Shown: positions 23,290 to 31,975, numbered from the stretch's first letter. The stretch is DNA of 40,152 bases from Gammaproteobacteria bacterium (GCA_009842505.1 VYFG01000020.1:1-40152), one strand, 5' to 3'. The notes: a model not told the origin generated them from the sequence alone. A program made the numbers and translations.

Positions 23290-23320
23290 ACCTGCATCGC
23301 CATCGCTCACCTTATGCAAC

Positions 23321-23525
23321 GCCGCTAGGCGCATGCGCCACAAGTTGGGGCAGGTGATGATGGGGCGCGACCTCACGCACCCGTTCGTCGGGCGGGTTCT
23401 GCTCGACGATGTCTATCTCGGAGGCGAGTGAAGCGGGGCAAGCGCAGGCGGGGGCACCGGACAGGATCCCCTTCGTTGCCGCGACCGAGACTATCGAGGT
23501 TGGCCCTCCATTGCGTGTAAAGCCC
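23321..23525 (+). pseudogene. IS1595 (ISXO2-like) transposase remnant
   Basis: Two consecutive reading frames both match the ISXO2-type DDE transposase. The first (23321-23431) gives RRMRHKLGQVMMGRDL, then LLDDVYLGGE and a stop. The second, shifted by one base, gives APDRIPFVAATE then GPPLRVKP, ending near 23525. LDDVYLGGE contains a catalytic-type Asp of the DDE core. Both ends of the gene are missing, so it is an inactive fragment with a frameshift near 23428-23440. No inverted terminal repeats were identified. The rest of the gap to 23671 shows nothing recognisable. Confidence 0.8.
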
Positions 23526-23671
23526 ACTTACGCTTGGCTTGAGTGGGATTCAGGCCAACATTTGTGTAATTCTGTCCTTGAGAATCTGAAACAGGCTCCA
23601 AGCCCTGGAGTGGCCATCTGGTTCGTCGTGTTCGGGCATCGCCTGCCCGGTGTGATGGGTCCGGACGCGTC

Positions 23672-24493
23672 CTACTGCAGTACGGGATAGCCCGCGAGGA
23701 TCGCCTCATGTTCCATCTGCTGTGTCCGTTCGTAGTCCGAGACCTCCACTGGACTGAAGCCGGTCAGTCGGAGGGTGTCCCGGGCAGGGGCGGGCAGGGA
23801 CGTCAGTGCCTCGTTCAGCGCCTGGCGAATCCGCGAAGTCCCGAACTGTGATTTGCGTGGGCGGATAAACGGCAAGCCGGTAGTGGTTGCGGACTGGCTG
23901 AATACGCGCACACCACCGGCCAGGGCGGGTTCCACGGCAGCGATGTGGTGGAAACTGACCGCATCGATGGCGGCGATGTCCGCCTCTCCCCGGGCGACCA
24001 GACGCATGCTTTCCGTATGCGAGCCGCTGTTCAGCACTCGCCGGAAGAATGTCCGCCCCGGACTCAGGTCCTTCAGCGCGAAACGCAGCACGTTCATTCC
24101 GCTGTTGGAGTCGGCATGGTTCAGGGCGACGACACCTTGTGAAAACTCGGCCAGGGAGTCGCGTTCGTCATCCGCGCGGCAGATGAACCAGCTCCTGTAA
24201 CCGGTGCCGTCGCATCCAGGAATGTCGAACACCGGCACCGCCACCGGTTCGTGGGTGGCCTGCCAGCGCTTCAGGTAGGGGTATCCGCAGGTATGCCCGA
24301 TCAGGAGGTCGGGCGACAGGTAGGTTTCGTCGGAACAGTCGAACACCACCGTGGCCTCGGGGTATTCGGCGCCGGTCAACGACGCATCGAGAATATCCGG
24401 AAGCGGCTCCAGGAGCGTCTGCCAGGACCGGCGCAGGGGCTCGGTGAAGGCATACATGCCGCAGGAGATGATCCAGTTGCCGGTCCGGTTCAT
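23672..24493 (-). CDS. PhnD-like substrate-binding protein without signal peptide
   Basis: A 273-residue protein of the phosphate/phosphonate periplasmic-binding (PhnD-like, type 2 PBP) family. It has an early strand ISCGMYAFTEP, a hinge-type SWFICRADDERDSLAEF, the ligand-loop region VALNHADSNSGMNVLRFALK, GSHTESMRLVARGEADIAAID and VFSQSATTTGLPFI. The mature fold starts at about residue 7 and there is no signal peptide or lipobox, so it is predicted to be cytoplasmic. No ABC permease or ATPase is nearby. Its ATG overlaps the stop of the upstream desaturase (ATGA), so the two are co-translated. Ligand unknown. Confidence 0.82.
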   Translation of the reverse strand: MNRTGNWIISCGMYAFTEPLRRSWQTLLEPLPDILDASLTGAEYPEATVVFDCSDETYLSPDLLIGHTCGYPYLKRWQATHEPVAVPVFDIPGCDGTGYRSWFICRADDERDSLAEFSQGVVALNHADSNSGMNVLRFALKDLSPGRTFFRRVLNSGSHTESMRLVARGEADIAAIDAVSFHHIAAVEPALAGGVRVFSQSATTTGLPFIRPRKSQFGTSRIRQALNEALTSLPAPARDTLRLTGFSPVEVSDYERTQQMEHEAILAGYPVLQ

Positions 24494-25401
24494 GTGTCCG
24501 GCCCGGTCAGCAGAGCCGGGTAGACCGGCGGTGCCACCGGACGGACCAGGAACCGCAGCCACTCGAGGTAACCGGAGAAGTAGAACCCGCCGTTTCGTTC
24601 CAGGGTGTCATCCCGCTCCCGGAGAAACTTCGCCTTCAGCCGGTACCAGGGCATCCCGGGATGGCGGTGATGGACAGCGTGAAAGTTGTTGTTCAGGAAA
24701 AGGATCTGGAAAAAACGGCAGCTCTCCACCACGACGATGCGTTTCATCGGGTCATTCGCCACCCGGTGCTCGTAGAAGGAGCGCATGCTGATCAGTGCAT
24801 GTCCCATGTGCGCGGCGACGAGGTATGCCCAGATCGGAACGGAAAACACCGAGTGCACGAGCCAGAGTATGGCACTCACGCCCAGGATATGGCCGGTCCA
24901 GTTCAGCCGCTGTACCGGCGTTCCCCCGAGGAGCTGGCGCACACAGAGCACTGCCATGTTGACGGCGCTCCGGACGGGGTTGATCAGCAACCGCCCGAGA
25001 AGGGTCATGTTGGCCCACCACAACGCCTTCGACAGGGGACCCATCCTGTTCCAGTGCTCCCGGGTGTGAAAGAAGCTTTCGGGGTCGACGCCCGGTGTCG
25101 TCAGCTGTTCGTCCTTGTGATGTTCGAGGTGGGATCTCTTGTATTCGGCATAGGGATAGACCAGGCTGATCGGCGGCGTGCCCAGCAGGTCGTTGAACCA
25201 GGTGATGCGGGTCGGGTGGCCGTGGATCAGCTCGTGCTGCAGCGAGAGGTGCATGGCGAGGCACAGGCCAAGGAGCGGAACGGACGCCAGCGGGTAGTAT
25301 TGGTAAAGGCTCAATAGCCCGAACCATGCCAGGTAGTTGCCTGCCAGTATGGCGAGGGTGAGCCACTCGACGGATGGGACGGGGGTTTCTTGGAGCTTCA
25401 T
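24490..25401 (-). CDS. membrane fatty-acid desaturase-family protein
   Basis: A di-iron membrane oxygenase/desaturase of 303 residues. Histidine clusters are HELIHGH (56-62), HLEHH (91-95) and HAVHH (241-245), with EH at 211-212. Hydrophobic stretches at about 12-32, 40-55, 170-200 match the usual integral-membrane topology. The ATG at 25401 begins MKLQETPVPSVEW. The substrate may be a lipid or another alkyl compound; nothing indicates which. No ferredoxin gene is adjacent. Coupled by a 4-base overlap to the PhnD-like protein and divergent from the MttB-family operon, so possibly co-regulated with demethylation. Confidence 0.88.
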   Translation of the reverse strand: MKLQETPVPSVEWLTLAILAGNYLAWFGLLSLYQYYPLASVPLLGLCLAMHLSLQHELIHGHPTRITWFNDLLGTPPISLVYPYAEYKRSHLEHHKDEQLTTPGVDPESFFHTREHWNRMGPLSKALWWANMTLLGRLLINPVRSAVNMAVLCVRQLLGGTPVQRLNWTGHILGVSAILWLVHSVFSVPIWAYLVAAHMGHALISMRSFYEHRVANDPMKRIVVVESCRFFQILFLNNNFHAVHHRHPGMPWYRLKAKFLRERDDTLERNGGFYFSGYLEWLRFLVRPVAPPVYPALLTGPDT

Positions 25402-25592
25402 TGGGAACCTGTTTCGATATGGAAACTTGTACCCCCACCCGGCTCTCATGGCAACATGGGATTGGTGCGCATAATTGTCATAAAGATAAACTAAAAGACG
25501 TAAAATTTATTTTTGTAAACAAACATTCAAAAAGTCATCAGCACCTGTTACATTGCCGGACCATTGCCAACGATCATGACCGGGGGGCCGTC
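25402..25592. promoter_or_regulatory. AT-rich divergent promoter region, desaturase / MttB-family
   Basis: The block at about 25468-25555 is markedly AT-rich between two GC-rich operons, as expected for divergent promoters. A dyad TTTGT-AA-ACAAA lies at 25512-25523 and could bind the XRE regulator encoded downstream. Candidate hexamers such as TTGTCA (25476-25481) lack a correctly spaced partner, so I do not fix promoter positions. No riboswitch was recognised. Confidence 0.4.
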
Positions 25593-27113
25593 TTGCGACG
25601 TCGACAACGTGCAAACAGGGGGGATCAGTCGTCCGTTCTGGAACAACTTCCGGTCACCCAGTTGCGCAACCCCTTTCCGCCCATCGAGGTGCTGAGTGCG
25701 GAGTCCCTGGAGCGGATTCATGACGGCTCCATGCGAATCCTGGAGGAGGTCGGGCTCGAAATCGTGAACGACCGGGCCAGGGAACTGATGGTTCACCATG
25801 GGGCCGGTATCGACCCGAAGACCGGGTACGTGAGGATGGACCGCGGACTTGTCCTCGAAAAGATCGCCCTGGTACCCGCGGAATTCACCCTCCACGCCCG
25901 CAACCCGGTGCACAACAGCGTCTTCGGCGGCAACCACATCAACTTCACCCTCGTGGCGAGCCCGCCCAACTGCTCGGATCTCGATCACGGACGCCGCAGC
26001 GGCAACATCGGGGATTTCCGCAAGTTCCTCAAGCTTGGTCAGCAGTTCAACGTGGTGAAGATGTTCTCCGGGTATCCCGTGGAACCGGTGGACCTTCCGG
26101 CCCATACCCGGCATCTGGATGCCTACATGGATTTCATCACCCTGACCGAAAAGCCCTGGCATTGCTACAGCCTGGGAAACGGGCGGGTGGAGGACGGACT
26201 GGAGATGACCCGGATTGCCCGTGGCATCGACGCCGACCAGATGATGAACGAGCCCAGCATCACCACCGTTGTCAACACCAACTCCCCCCTCAAGGTGGAT
26301 GGCCCCATGCTGGACGGCCTGATGCTGATGGCGGAGTGGGGCCAGCCCGTGGTGGTCACGCCGTTCACCCTGGCGGGGGCGATGTGCCCGGTGACCCTGG
26401 CGGGCGCCCTGGCGCAGCAGAACGCGGAGGCGCTCGGCGTCATTGCCATCTCCCAGATGGTCCGGCCGGGCGCGCCGATGATGTACGGGGGTTTCACCTC
26501 GAACGTGGACATGAAAACCGGTGCCCCCGCCTTCGGTACCCCGGAATATGCCCGTGCGGTGCTGGCCGGCGGTCAGCTCGCCAGGCGCTATGGCATTCCA
26601 TACCGCACGTCCAATGTCAACGCGGCCAACGCGCCGGATGCCCAGGCCGCCTGGGAATCGGAGATGTCCCTGTGGAGCGCCGTGATGGCCCACGGCAACA
26701 TGATCAAGCACAGCGGCGGCTGGCTGGAAGGCGGCCTGTGCGCCTCGTTCGAGAAGCTGATTCTGGACATGGAAATGGTGCAGATGATGCACCGGACCCT
26801 GCAGCCCATCGAGGTCACGGAGGAAGACCTGGCACTGGATTCCATCCGGGAAGTGGGCGCCGGGGGGCATCACTTCGGCACCAGCCATACCATGGCCCGT
26901 TACAAGGATGCCTTCTACAAGCCCATCGTTTCGGACTGGAGCAATTTCGAGACCTGGCGCGACAACGGCGCCCTGACCGCGGACCAGCGGGCCAATGCGC
27001 TGTTCAAGCAGATGCTCGAGGCCTACCGGCAACCGCCGCTGGACCCGTCGGTGCACGAGGAACTCACCGCCTACGTCGAGCGGCGCAGGGGCGAAATCAA
27101 GCCTGCATGGTAA
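25593..27113 (+). CDS. MttB-superfamily (trimethylamine methyltransferase family) protein
   Basis: A member of the MttB superfamily, cobamide-dependent methyltransferases for quaternary or tertiary amines. The 506-residue reading contains NPFPPIEVLSAESLERIHDG, SMRILEEVGLEI, a TIM-barrel body (HTRHLDAYMDFITLTEKPWH, GPMLDGLMLMAEWGQPVVV, TLAGAMCPVTLAGALAQQNA) and AGGHHFGTSHTMARYK. No in-frame amber codon occurs, so it is the non-pyrrolysine type, whose studied members demethylate glycine betaine, carnitine, proline betaine or gamma-butyrobetaine. I placed the start at TTG 25593 because relatives begin with an Arg-rich segment; the only upstream ATGs lie in the promoter region. No corrinoid protein is encoded nearby. 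Confidence 0.87.
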   Translation: MRRRQRANRGDQSSVLEQLPVTQLRNPFPPIEVLSAESLERIHDGSMRILEEVGLEIVNDRARELMVHHGAGIDPKTGYVRMDRGLVLEKIALVPAEFTLHARNPVHNSVFGGNHINFTLVASPPNCSDLDHGRRSGNIGDFRKFLKLGQQFNVVKMFSGYPVEPVDLPAHTRHLDAYMDFITLTEKPWHCYSLGNGRVEDGLEMTRIARGIDADQMMNEPSITTVVNTNSPLKVDGPMLDGLMLMAEWGQPVVVTPFTLAGAMCPVTLAGALAQQNAEALGVIAISQMVRPGAPMMYGGFTSNVDMKTGAPAFGTPEYARAVLAGGQLARRYGIPYRTSNVNAANAPDAQAAWESEMSLWSAVMAHGNMIKHSGGWLEGGLCASFEKLILDMEMVQMMHRTLQPIEVTEEDLALDSIREVGAGGHHFGTSHTMARYKDAFYKPIVSDWSNFETWRDNGALTADQRANALFKQMLEAYRQPPLDPSVHEELTAYVERRRGEIKPAW

Positions 27114-27132
27114 CGGGGCAGGGGATACGATC

Positions 27133-27981
27133 ATGAAGTACGCCCAGCGAGTGGAGGTATTCCGGGAAAGGATCGGGGAGGTAATCACCGGCAGCGGCCT
27201 CAACCATTCCCGCTTCGCGGCTTCCATCGGCGTCGACCGTTCAACCCTTTCCCAACTGCTTTCGCCGAACAACCTCCGCCTGCCGAGGGCGGATACCATC
27301 GCCGCCATCGCCGAGGTCTACCAGGTCAGCGTCGACTGGCTCCTCGGACTGACCAACCGGGGCGTGGTGGACGCGGACCTGTTGCGCGGCCCCCTGGAAT
27401 TCGAGGATTTTTCCGAATCCTCGGCGAACCAGAAGCTGCTGGAATGGCACCGGGAGGCCAGCGGCTACAAGATCCGCTACATTCCGGCCATCCTGCCGGA
27501 TCTGCTGAAGAACGAGGAGGTGGCCGGTTACGAGTTCCGCCGCTACGGGATCGGGCGCACCGACCAGAGCATCCGCGATTCCCATATCCTGCTGGTCCAG
27601 CAGCGCCGCGCGGAAGCGGAGATGGAGTCCTGCCAGTCCGTGCAGGATATCGAGGGGTTCGCGTTCGGGCAGGGCATCTGGCGGGGGCTGTCCCGGGAAA
27701 GCCGGGTCCGTCAGCTCGAGCACATGATCGTGCTGGTGGATGAACTCTATCCGAGATTCCGCTGGTTCCTGTTTGACGGATGCGAGGTCTACACTGCCGC
27801 GTTCACCATCTTCGGGCCGTTGCGCGTGGTGGTGTTCATCGGGCAGTCCTACCTGGTGCTGAACAGTACCGAGCACATCCGCATGTTCACTCGCCGATTC
27901 GACGAACTCATCCGGTTCGCCATCGTGCAGCCGAACGAGATCACCGATTACCTGGACGACCTGATCAGGAGAATCCACTGA
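27133..27981 (+). CDS. XRE-family transcriptional regulator
   Basis: A 282-residue regulator. The N-terminal helix-turn-helix occupies about 12-75 (LNHSRFAASIGVDRSTLSQL to YQVSVDWLLGLTNRG). The remaining 200 residues form a separate domain (KIRYIPAILPDLLKNEEVAG, QLEHMIVLVDELYPRFRWFL, RVVVFIGQSYLVLNSTEHI) that may sense a ligand; I do not recognise it. It lies 19 bases after the MttB-family gene and one base before the DMGDH-like gene, so it is part of that operon and probably controls it, possibly through the dyad at 25512-25523. The long frame upstream to 26995 is inside the MttB-family gene. Confidence 0.88.
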   Translation: MKYAQRVEVFRERIGEVITGSGLNHSRFAASIGVDRSTLSQLLSPNNLRLPRADTIAAIAEVYQVSVDWLLGLTNRGVVDADLLRGPLEFEDFSESSANQKLLEWHREASGYKIRYIPAILPDLLKNEEVAGYEFRRYGIGRTDQSIRDSHILLVQQRRAEAEMESCQSVQDIEGFAFGQGIWRGLSRESRVRQLEHMIVLVDELYPRFRWFLFDGCEVYTAAFTIFGPLRVVVFIGQSYLVLNSTEHIRMFTRRFDELIRFAIVQPNEITDYLDDLIRRIH

Positions 27982-27982
27982 A

Positions 27983-30400
27983 ATGAAAAGCCATACCCGG
28001 GTCGCCGTGATCGGCGGCGGCGTGGTCGGATGCAGCGTTCTTTATCATCTGACAAAGCTCGGCTGGACCGATGTCACCCTCATCGAACGCTCCGAGTTGA
28101 CTTCGGGTTCCACCTGGCATGCGGCCGGGGGGTTCCATACCCTCAATGCGGACACCAACATGGCCGCGCTGCAGGGCTACACGATCCAGTTGTACCGTGA
28201 ACTGGAGCAGCAGTCCGGCCAGAGCTGCGGGCTCCACCATGTGGGCGGGATCACCCTGGCGGGCTCGCCTGACCGGATGGACTTTCTCAGGGCCGAACGG
28301 GCCAAGCACCGGTACATGGGTCTCGACACCCATCTCGTCAGCCCGGCGGAAATCCGGGAACTGTCTCCGATCACCAACACCGACGGCGTCATCGGCGGGC
28401 TGTACGATCCGCTGGATGGACACCTCGACCCTTCAGGCACGACCCATGCCTATGCGAGAGCTGCCAGGAACAACGGCGCCGAGATCATCCTCAGGAACCG
28501 CGTGACGGCACTGAACCCGAGACCCGACGGGGGATGGGAGGTCGTGACCGATCAGGGCAGCATGATTGCCGAACATGTGGTCAACGCCGCCGGCCTGTGG
28601 GCCCGGGAAGTGGGCGCCATGGCCGGGGTGTACCTGCCGCTCCACCCCATGGAGCACCAGTATCTGGCCACCGACACCATCGAGGAGGTGGTGAATCACG
28701 GCAGCGAATTGCCCCACGTGATGGACCCGGAAGGGGAAAGCTACCTGCGCCAGGAAAGGGACGGGCTGGTCATCGGATTCTACGAACAGAACTGCGATCC
28801 CTGGGCCGTGGACGGCACCAGCTGGGATTTTGGCCATGAACTTCTGCCGGACAACCTCGAACGGATCGGAGACGCCCTGGCCATGGCGTACCGGCGCTAC
28901 CCGGTGCTGGAGAAGGCCGGAATCAAGACCGTGATCAACGGACCCTTCACGTTCGCTCCCGACGGGAATCCTCTGGTGGGCCCGGTACAGGGACTGCGCA
29001 ACTTCTGGTCCGCTTGCGGGGTCATGGCGGGATTCAGCCAGGGCGGCGGCGTCGGCCTCGTGCTCGCGGAATGGATGGTTGAGGGCGAGCCCTCCCGTGA
29101 CGTGTTCGCCATGGACGTGGCCCGTTTCGGGGATTTTCCCACGGCGGGCTATACCCGCATCAAGGTGCGGGAAAACTACCAGCGGCGGTTTTCCGTTTCC
29201 TATCCCAACGAGGAACTCCCGGCTGCGCGGCCCTTTCACACCACGCCGGCATATGGAATCTGGCAGCAGCAGAACGCGGTATTCGGGGCCGGTTACGGCA
29301 TGGAGCACGTGAACTATTTCGCCCCGGAAGGGGAGGAGCCCTGGGAGATTCCCAGTTTCCGGCGCTCCAACGCGTTCGAGGCAGTGGCCGCGGAGTGCCA
29401 TGCGGTGAGAACCGCCGTCGGGATCAACGAGGTGCACAACTTCAGCAAATTCGAGGTTTCCGGACCGGAGGCCGCGAACTGGCTGGACCGGATCATGGCG
29501 GGCCGGTTGCCCCGGACCGGGCGCATCAGCCTGGCGCCGATGCTGAGCCCCAAGGGCCGGTTGATCGGGGACTTCACGCTGTCCCGGCTTGATGCGGACC
29601 TTTTCCAGCTCACGGCGTCCTACGGCTCGCAGAACTATCAGCAGCGCTGGTTTGAACAGAACCTGCCGGCCTCCGGCGTCCTGCTCAAAAACATCTCCCG
29701 GCGGCGTGTCGGCTTCCAGATCGCCGGTCCCAATGCACGGGAACTGCTGGCCCGGGCAGCGTATGGCGACGTATCGAACGACTCGTTTCCCTTCCTGTCG
29801 GTGCGGCGCCTGCGGATCGGTCCCTGTGACGCCATTGTCCAACGGGTTTCCTATACCGGTGATCTCGGTTACGAAATCTACGTGGACGCGGACCAGCAGG
29901 TGGCATTGTACGGCGAACTCGCCGCGGCCGGGGAAGGCCTCGGCCTCAGGCCCTTCGGCATGCGGGCGATGATGAGTCTCCGGCTGGAAAAATCCTTCGG
30001 TTCGTGGCTCCGGGAGTACAAGCCGGACTACACGCCCATGGAGACCGGGCTTGACCGGTTCGTGGCCTATGACAAACCCGCCGACTTCATCGGCAAGGCG
30101 GCCGCCCTGGCGGAGCGGGAGAACGGCGTCGGCAGGAAGCTCTGCACATTCGAGGTGGATGCGCTGGATGCGGACGTGGTGGCGGACGAGCCGATCTGGG
30201 TGGCGGACGAGGTTGTGGGCTTCGTGACGTCCGGGGGGTATGCGCACCATGCCCGAAAAAGCGTGGCCATCGGCTTCGTCCCGGTGGACATGATCGGACC
30301 GGATCTCGACGTTGAGATCGAGATACTCGGCGAGAGGCGTCCTGCACGGCTGTTCACCGGGGCGCTGTTTGATTCCGATGGTGAGCGGATGCGCGGCTGA
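27983..30400 (+). CDS. dimethylglycine/sarcosine dehydrogenase-like flavoprotein with GcvT domain
   Basis: An 805-residue two-part enzyme colinear with mitochondrial dimethylglycine dehydrogenase. The N-terminal DAO domain has the FAD loop GGGVVGCS (11-18) and STWHAAGG, in which H46 corresponds to the His that binds FAD covalently. The FAO middle domain and GcvT domain follow from about 430 (EVHNFSKFEVSGPEA, LSPKGRLIGDFTLSR, SYTGDLGYEIY, RLEKSFGSWLREY, TSGGYAHHARKSVAIG). Such enzymes oxidise an N-methyl group and pass the formaldehyde unit to tetrahydrofolate. The AGGAG ribosome binding site lies within the end of the regulator gene. The exact substrate (dimethylglycine, sarcosine, other methylamine) is open. 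Confidence 0.9.
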   Translation: MKSHTRVAVIGGGVVGCSVLYHLTKLGWTDVTLIERSELTSGSTWHAAGGFHTLNADTNMAALQGYTIQLYRELEQQSGQSCGLHHVGGITLAGSPDRMDFLRAERAKHRYMGLDTHLVSPAEIRELSPITNTDGVIGGLYDPLDGHLDPSGTTHAYARAARNNGAEIILRNRVTALNPRPDGGWEVVTDQGSMIAEHVVNAAGLWAREVGAMAGVYLPLHPMEHQYLATDTIEEVVNHGSELPHVMDPEGESYLRQERDGLVIGFYEQNCDPWAVDGTSWDFGHELLPDNLERIGDALAMAYRRYPVLEKAGIKTVINGPFTFAPDGNPLVGPVQGLRNFWSACGVMAGFSQGGGVGLVLAEWMVEGEPSRDVFAMDVARFGDFPTAGYTRIKVRENYQRRFSVSYPNEELPAARPFHTTPAYGIWQQQNAVFGAGYGMEHVNYFAPEGEEPWEIPSFRRSNAFEAVAAECHAVRTAVGINEVHNFSKFEVSGPEAANWLDRIMAGRLPRTGRISLAPMLSPKGRLIGDFTLSRLDADLFQLTASYGSQNYQQRWFEQNLPASGVLLKNISRRRVGFQIAGPNARELLARAAYGDVSNDSFPFLSVRRLRIGPCDAIVQRVSYTGDLGYEIYVDADQQVALYGELAAAGEGLGLRPFGMRAMMSLRLEKSFGSWLREYKPDYTPMETGLDRFVAYDKPADFIGKAAALAERENGVGRKLCTFEVDALDADVVADEPIWVADEVVGFVTSGGYAHHARKSVAIGFVPVDMIGPDLDVEIEILGERRPARLFTGALFDSDGERMRG

Positions 30401-30533
30401 CTCCGTGTCCCGTCCGCGCCTCCGGCGGCCACCACCCGGATCTGGACCGGGAGCCGCCCGGGAGGCGGGGGATCCGGCAAATGCCCCGGGGGGGTTGACT
30501 TCAAGTGCGCTGGAACCCTTGTAATCCGCGAGT

Positions 30534-31949
30534 ATGAACAACGATACCGGCCATCACCCCGCCACCGGTTCCGGGTGGAAGGAGATCCTGCACGCGGATT
30601 ACCGCCGTTCCCTGGCCCTGGTCTGCCTGTCGATATGGCTGCACGCCTCCATGGTGACAGCCATTTCGACGATGGTGCCGAAAATCATCGAGGATATCGG
30701 CGGCATCTCGCTGGTTCCCTGGAGTTTCGCGCTGTACGACATCGGGTCCATTGTGGCCGGGGCGGGCAGTGGGCTGCTGGTTTACCGCTATCGGCTGCGC
30801 GCGCCCATGGCCATAGCGGCCCTGCTGTTTGCCGTGGGCAGCATGGTCTGTGCACTGGCGAACGCCATGCCGGTCCTGGTTGCCGGGCGGCTGCTGCAGG
30901 GCTTCGGCGGCGGCGGGCTGATCGCCATTTCCTTTGTCGGCATCGGATCCCTGTTCCCGGCGCACCTGATGCCAAGGGCGATGGGAGCGGTGTCCGCGGT
31001 CTGGGGCACCTCGGCCTTCCTTGGCCCGCTGATCGGGGCCCTGTTCGTGCAGCAGTTTTCCTGGCGGCTCGCGTTCTGGGTGTATGCGGTTGCGGCGATG
31101 GTGCTTTCGGTCTGGATACGAACGGGAGTTTCGGCAGAGGGGTCCCGCAACATTCCCGAATCCGGGCACCGGTTCCCGGTCCGGAGAATCGCGTTACTGT
31201 CCGTCGGCGTGCTGCTGATCGCCGCCGGGGGAATCGATGTCTCTGCCGTGGGAACGCCCCTCCTGGTGATAGCCGGTATCATGATCCTGGCACTGTTCCT
31301 CAAAATGGATTCCGCGCGGCAGGATGACCGGCTGTTGCCCGCAAGGCCCATCGGCTTTCACAGCAGCGTCAGCGCGGGGCTGACCATGATCCTGTGCTTT
31401 ACCATGGCAACGATGGCGATCACCGTGTATGGACCGCTGTTCGTGGTCTATCTGCACCAGGTGTCCATACTCACCGCCGGGTACATCGTGGCCTGTACTT
31501 CGGTGGGATGGAGCCTGGGTGCGGTTGTCTGTTCCGGGATTCCCGCCTCCCTGGATACCCGTGCCATCCTGGCGGGTATGGTGATGCTTACGCTGAGCAT
31601 CGTGGGATTTCTCTACGCCATCGCAACCGGGCCGGTGATCCTGCTGGCCCTGCTCGCCCTGCTGGAGGGCGCCGGTTTCGGAGTGGCCTGGGCCAGCATA
31701 CTTCGCCGCATGCTCGCCCTGGTCGACAAACAGGACCGCGAGCGGGTCTCCGCAGCGATACCAACCATCCAGAGGCTGGGTTATGCCATCGGGGCCGCCT
31801 GGATCGGAATCGTGGCGAATGCGGGCGGCCTGGATATCAATGCTGACAGGGAGACGACGGAGTCGGTGACCAGGTGGGTATTCGGTGCCTGCCTCCCCAT
31901 GGCATTGGTCGGACTGCTGGCGGCGGTGCGGTTTGCCGGTCGCCGGTAG
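30534..31949 (+). CDS. MFS transporter (drug/metabolite exporter-like)
   Basis: An integral inner-membrane transporter of 471 residues with at least 12 hydrophobic segments, beginning LALVCLSIWLHASMVTAI. Motifs include PKIIEDIGG and, in the first half, LLQGFGGGGLIAISF (the motif C-like region of DHA-type exporters) and MGAVSAVWGTSAFLGPLIGA. A soluble linker at about 200-220 separates the halves. Substrate unknown. It is on the same strand 133 bases after the DMGDH-like gene, so co-transcription is possible. It does not look like a BCCT or ABC betaine importer. Confidence 0.87.
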   Translation: MNNDTGHHPATGSGWKEILHADYRRSLALVCLSIWLHASMVTAISTMVPKIIEDIGGISLVPWSFALYDIGSIVAGAGSGLLVYRYRLRAPMAIAALLFAVGSMVCALANAMPVLVAGRLLQGFGGGGLIAISFVGIGSLFPAHLMPRAMGAVSAVWGTSAFLGPLIGALFVQQFSWRLAFWVYAVAAMVLSVWIRTGVSAEGSRNIPESGHRFPVRRIALLSVGVLLIAAGGIDVSAVGTPLLVIAGIMILALFLKMDSARQDDRLLPARPIGFHSSVSAGLTMILCFTMATMAITVYGPLFVVYLHQVSILTAGYIVACTSVGWSLGAVVCSGIPASLDTRAILAGMVMLTLSIVGFLYAIATGPVILLALLALLEGAGFGVAWASILRRMLALVDKQDRERVSAAIPTIQRLGYAIGAAWIGIVANAGGLDINADRETTESVTRWVFGACLPMALVGLLAAVRFAGRR

Positions 31950-31975
31950 GGCGCCGTGCGGGCCGCCGACCGGTG

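Noticed and set aside
30495..30525. TTGACT and TGTAAT before the MFS gene as a promoter
   Set aside because: The spacer is 19 bases and the -10 would end nine bases before the ATG; too weak to annotate.
28433..30541. 702-codon minus-strand open frame across the DMGDH-like gene
   Set aside because: Shadow of a strongly conserved gene; no family motifs in the antisense product.
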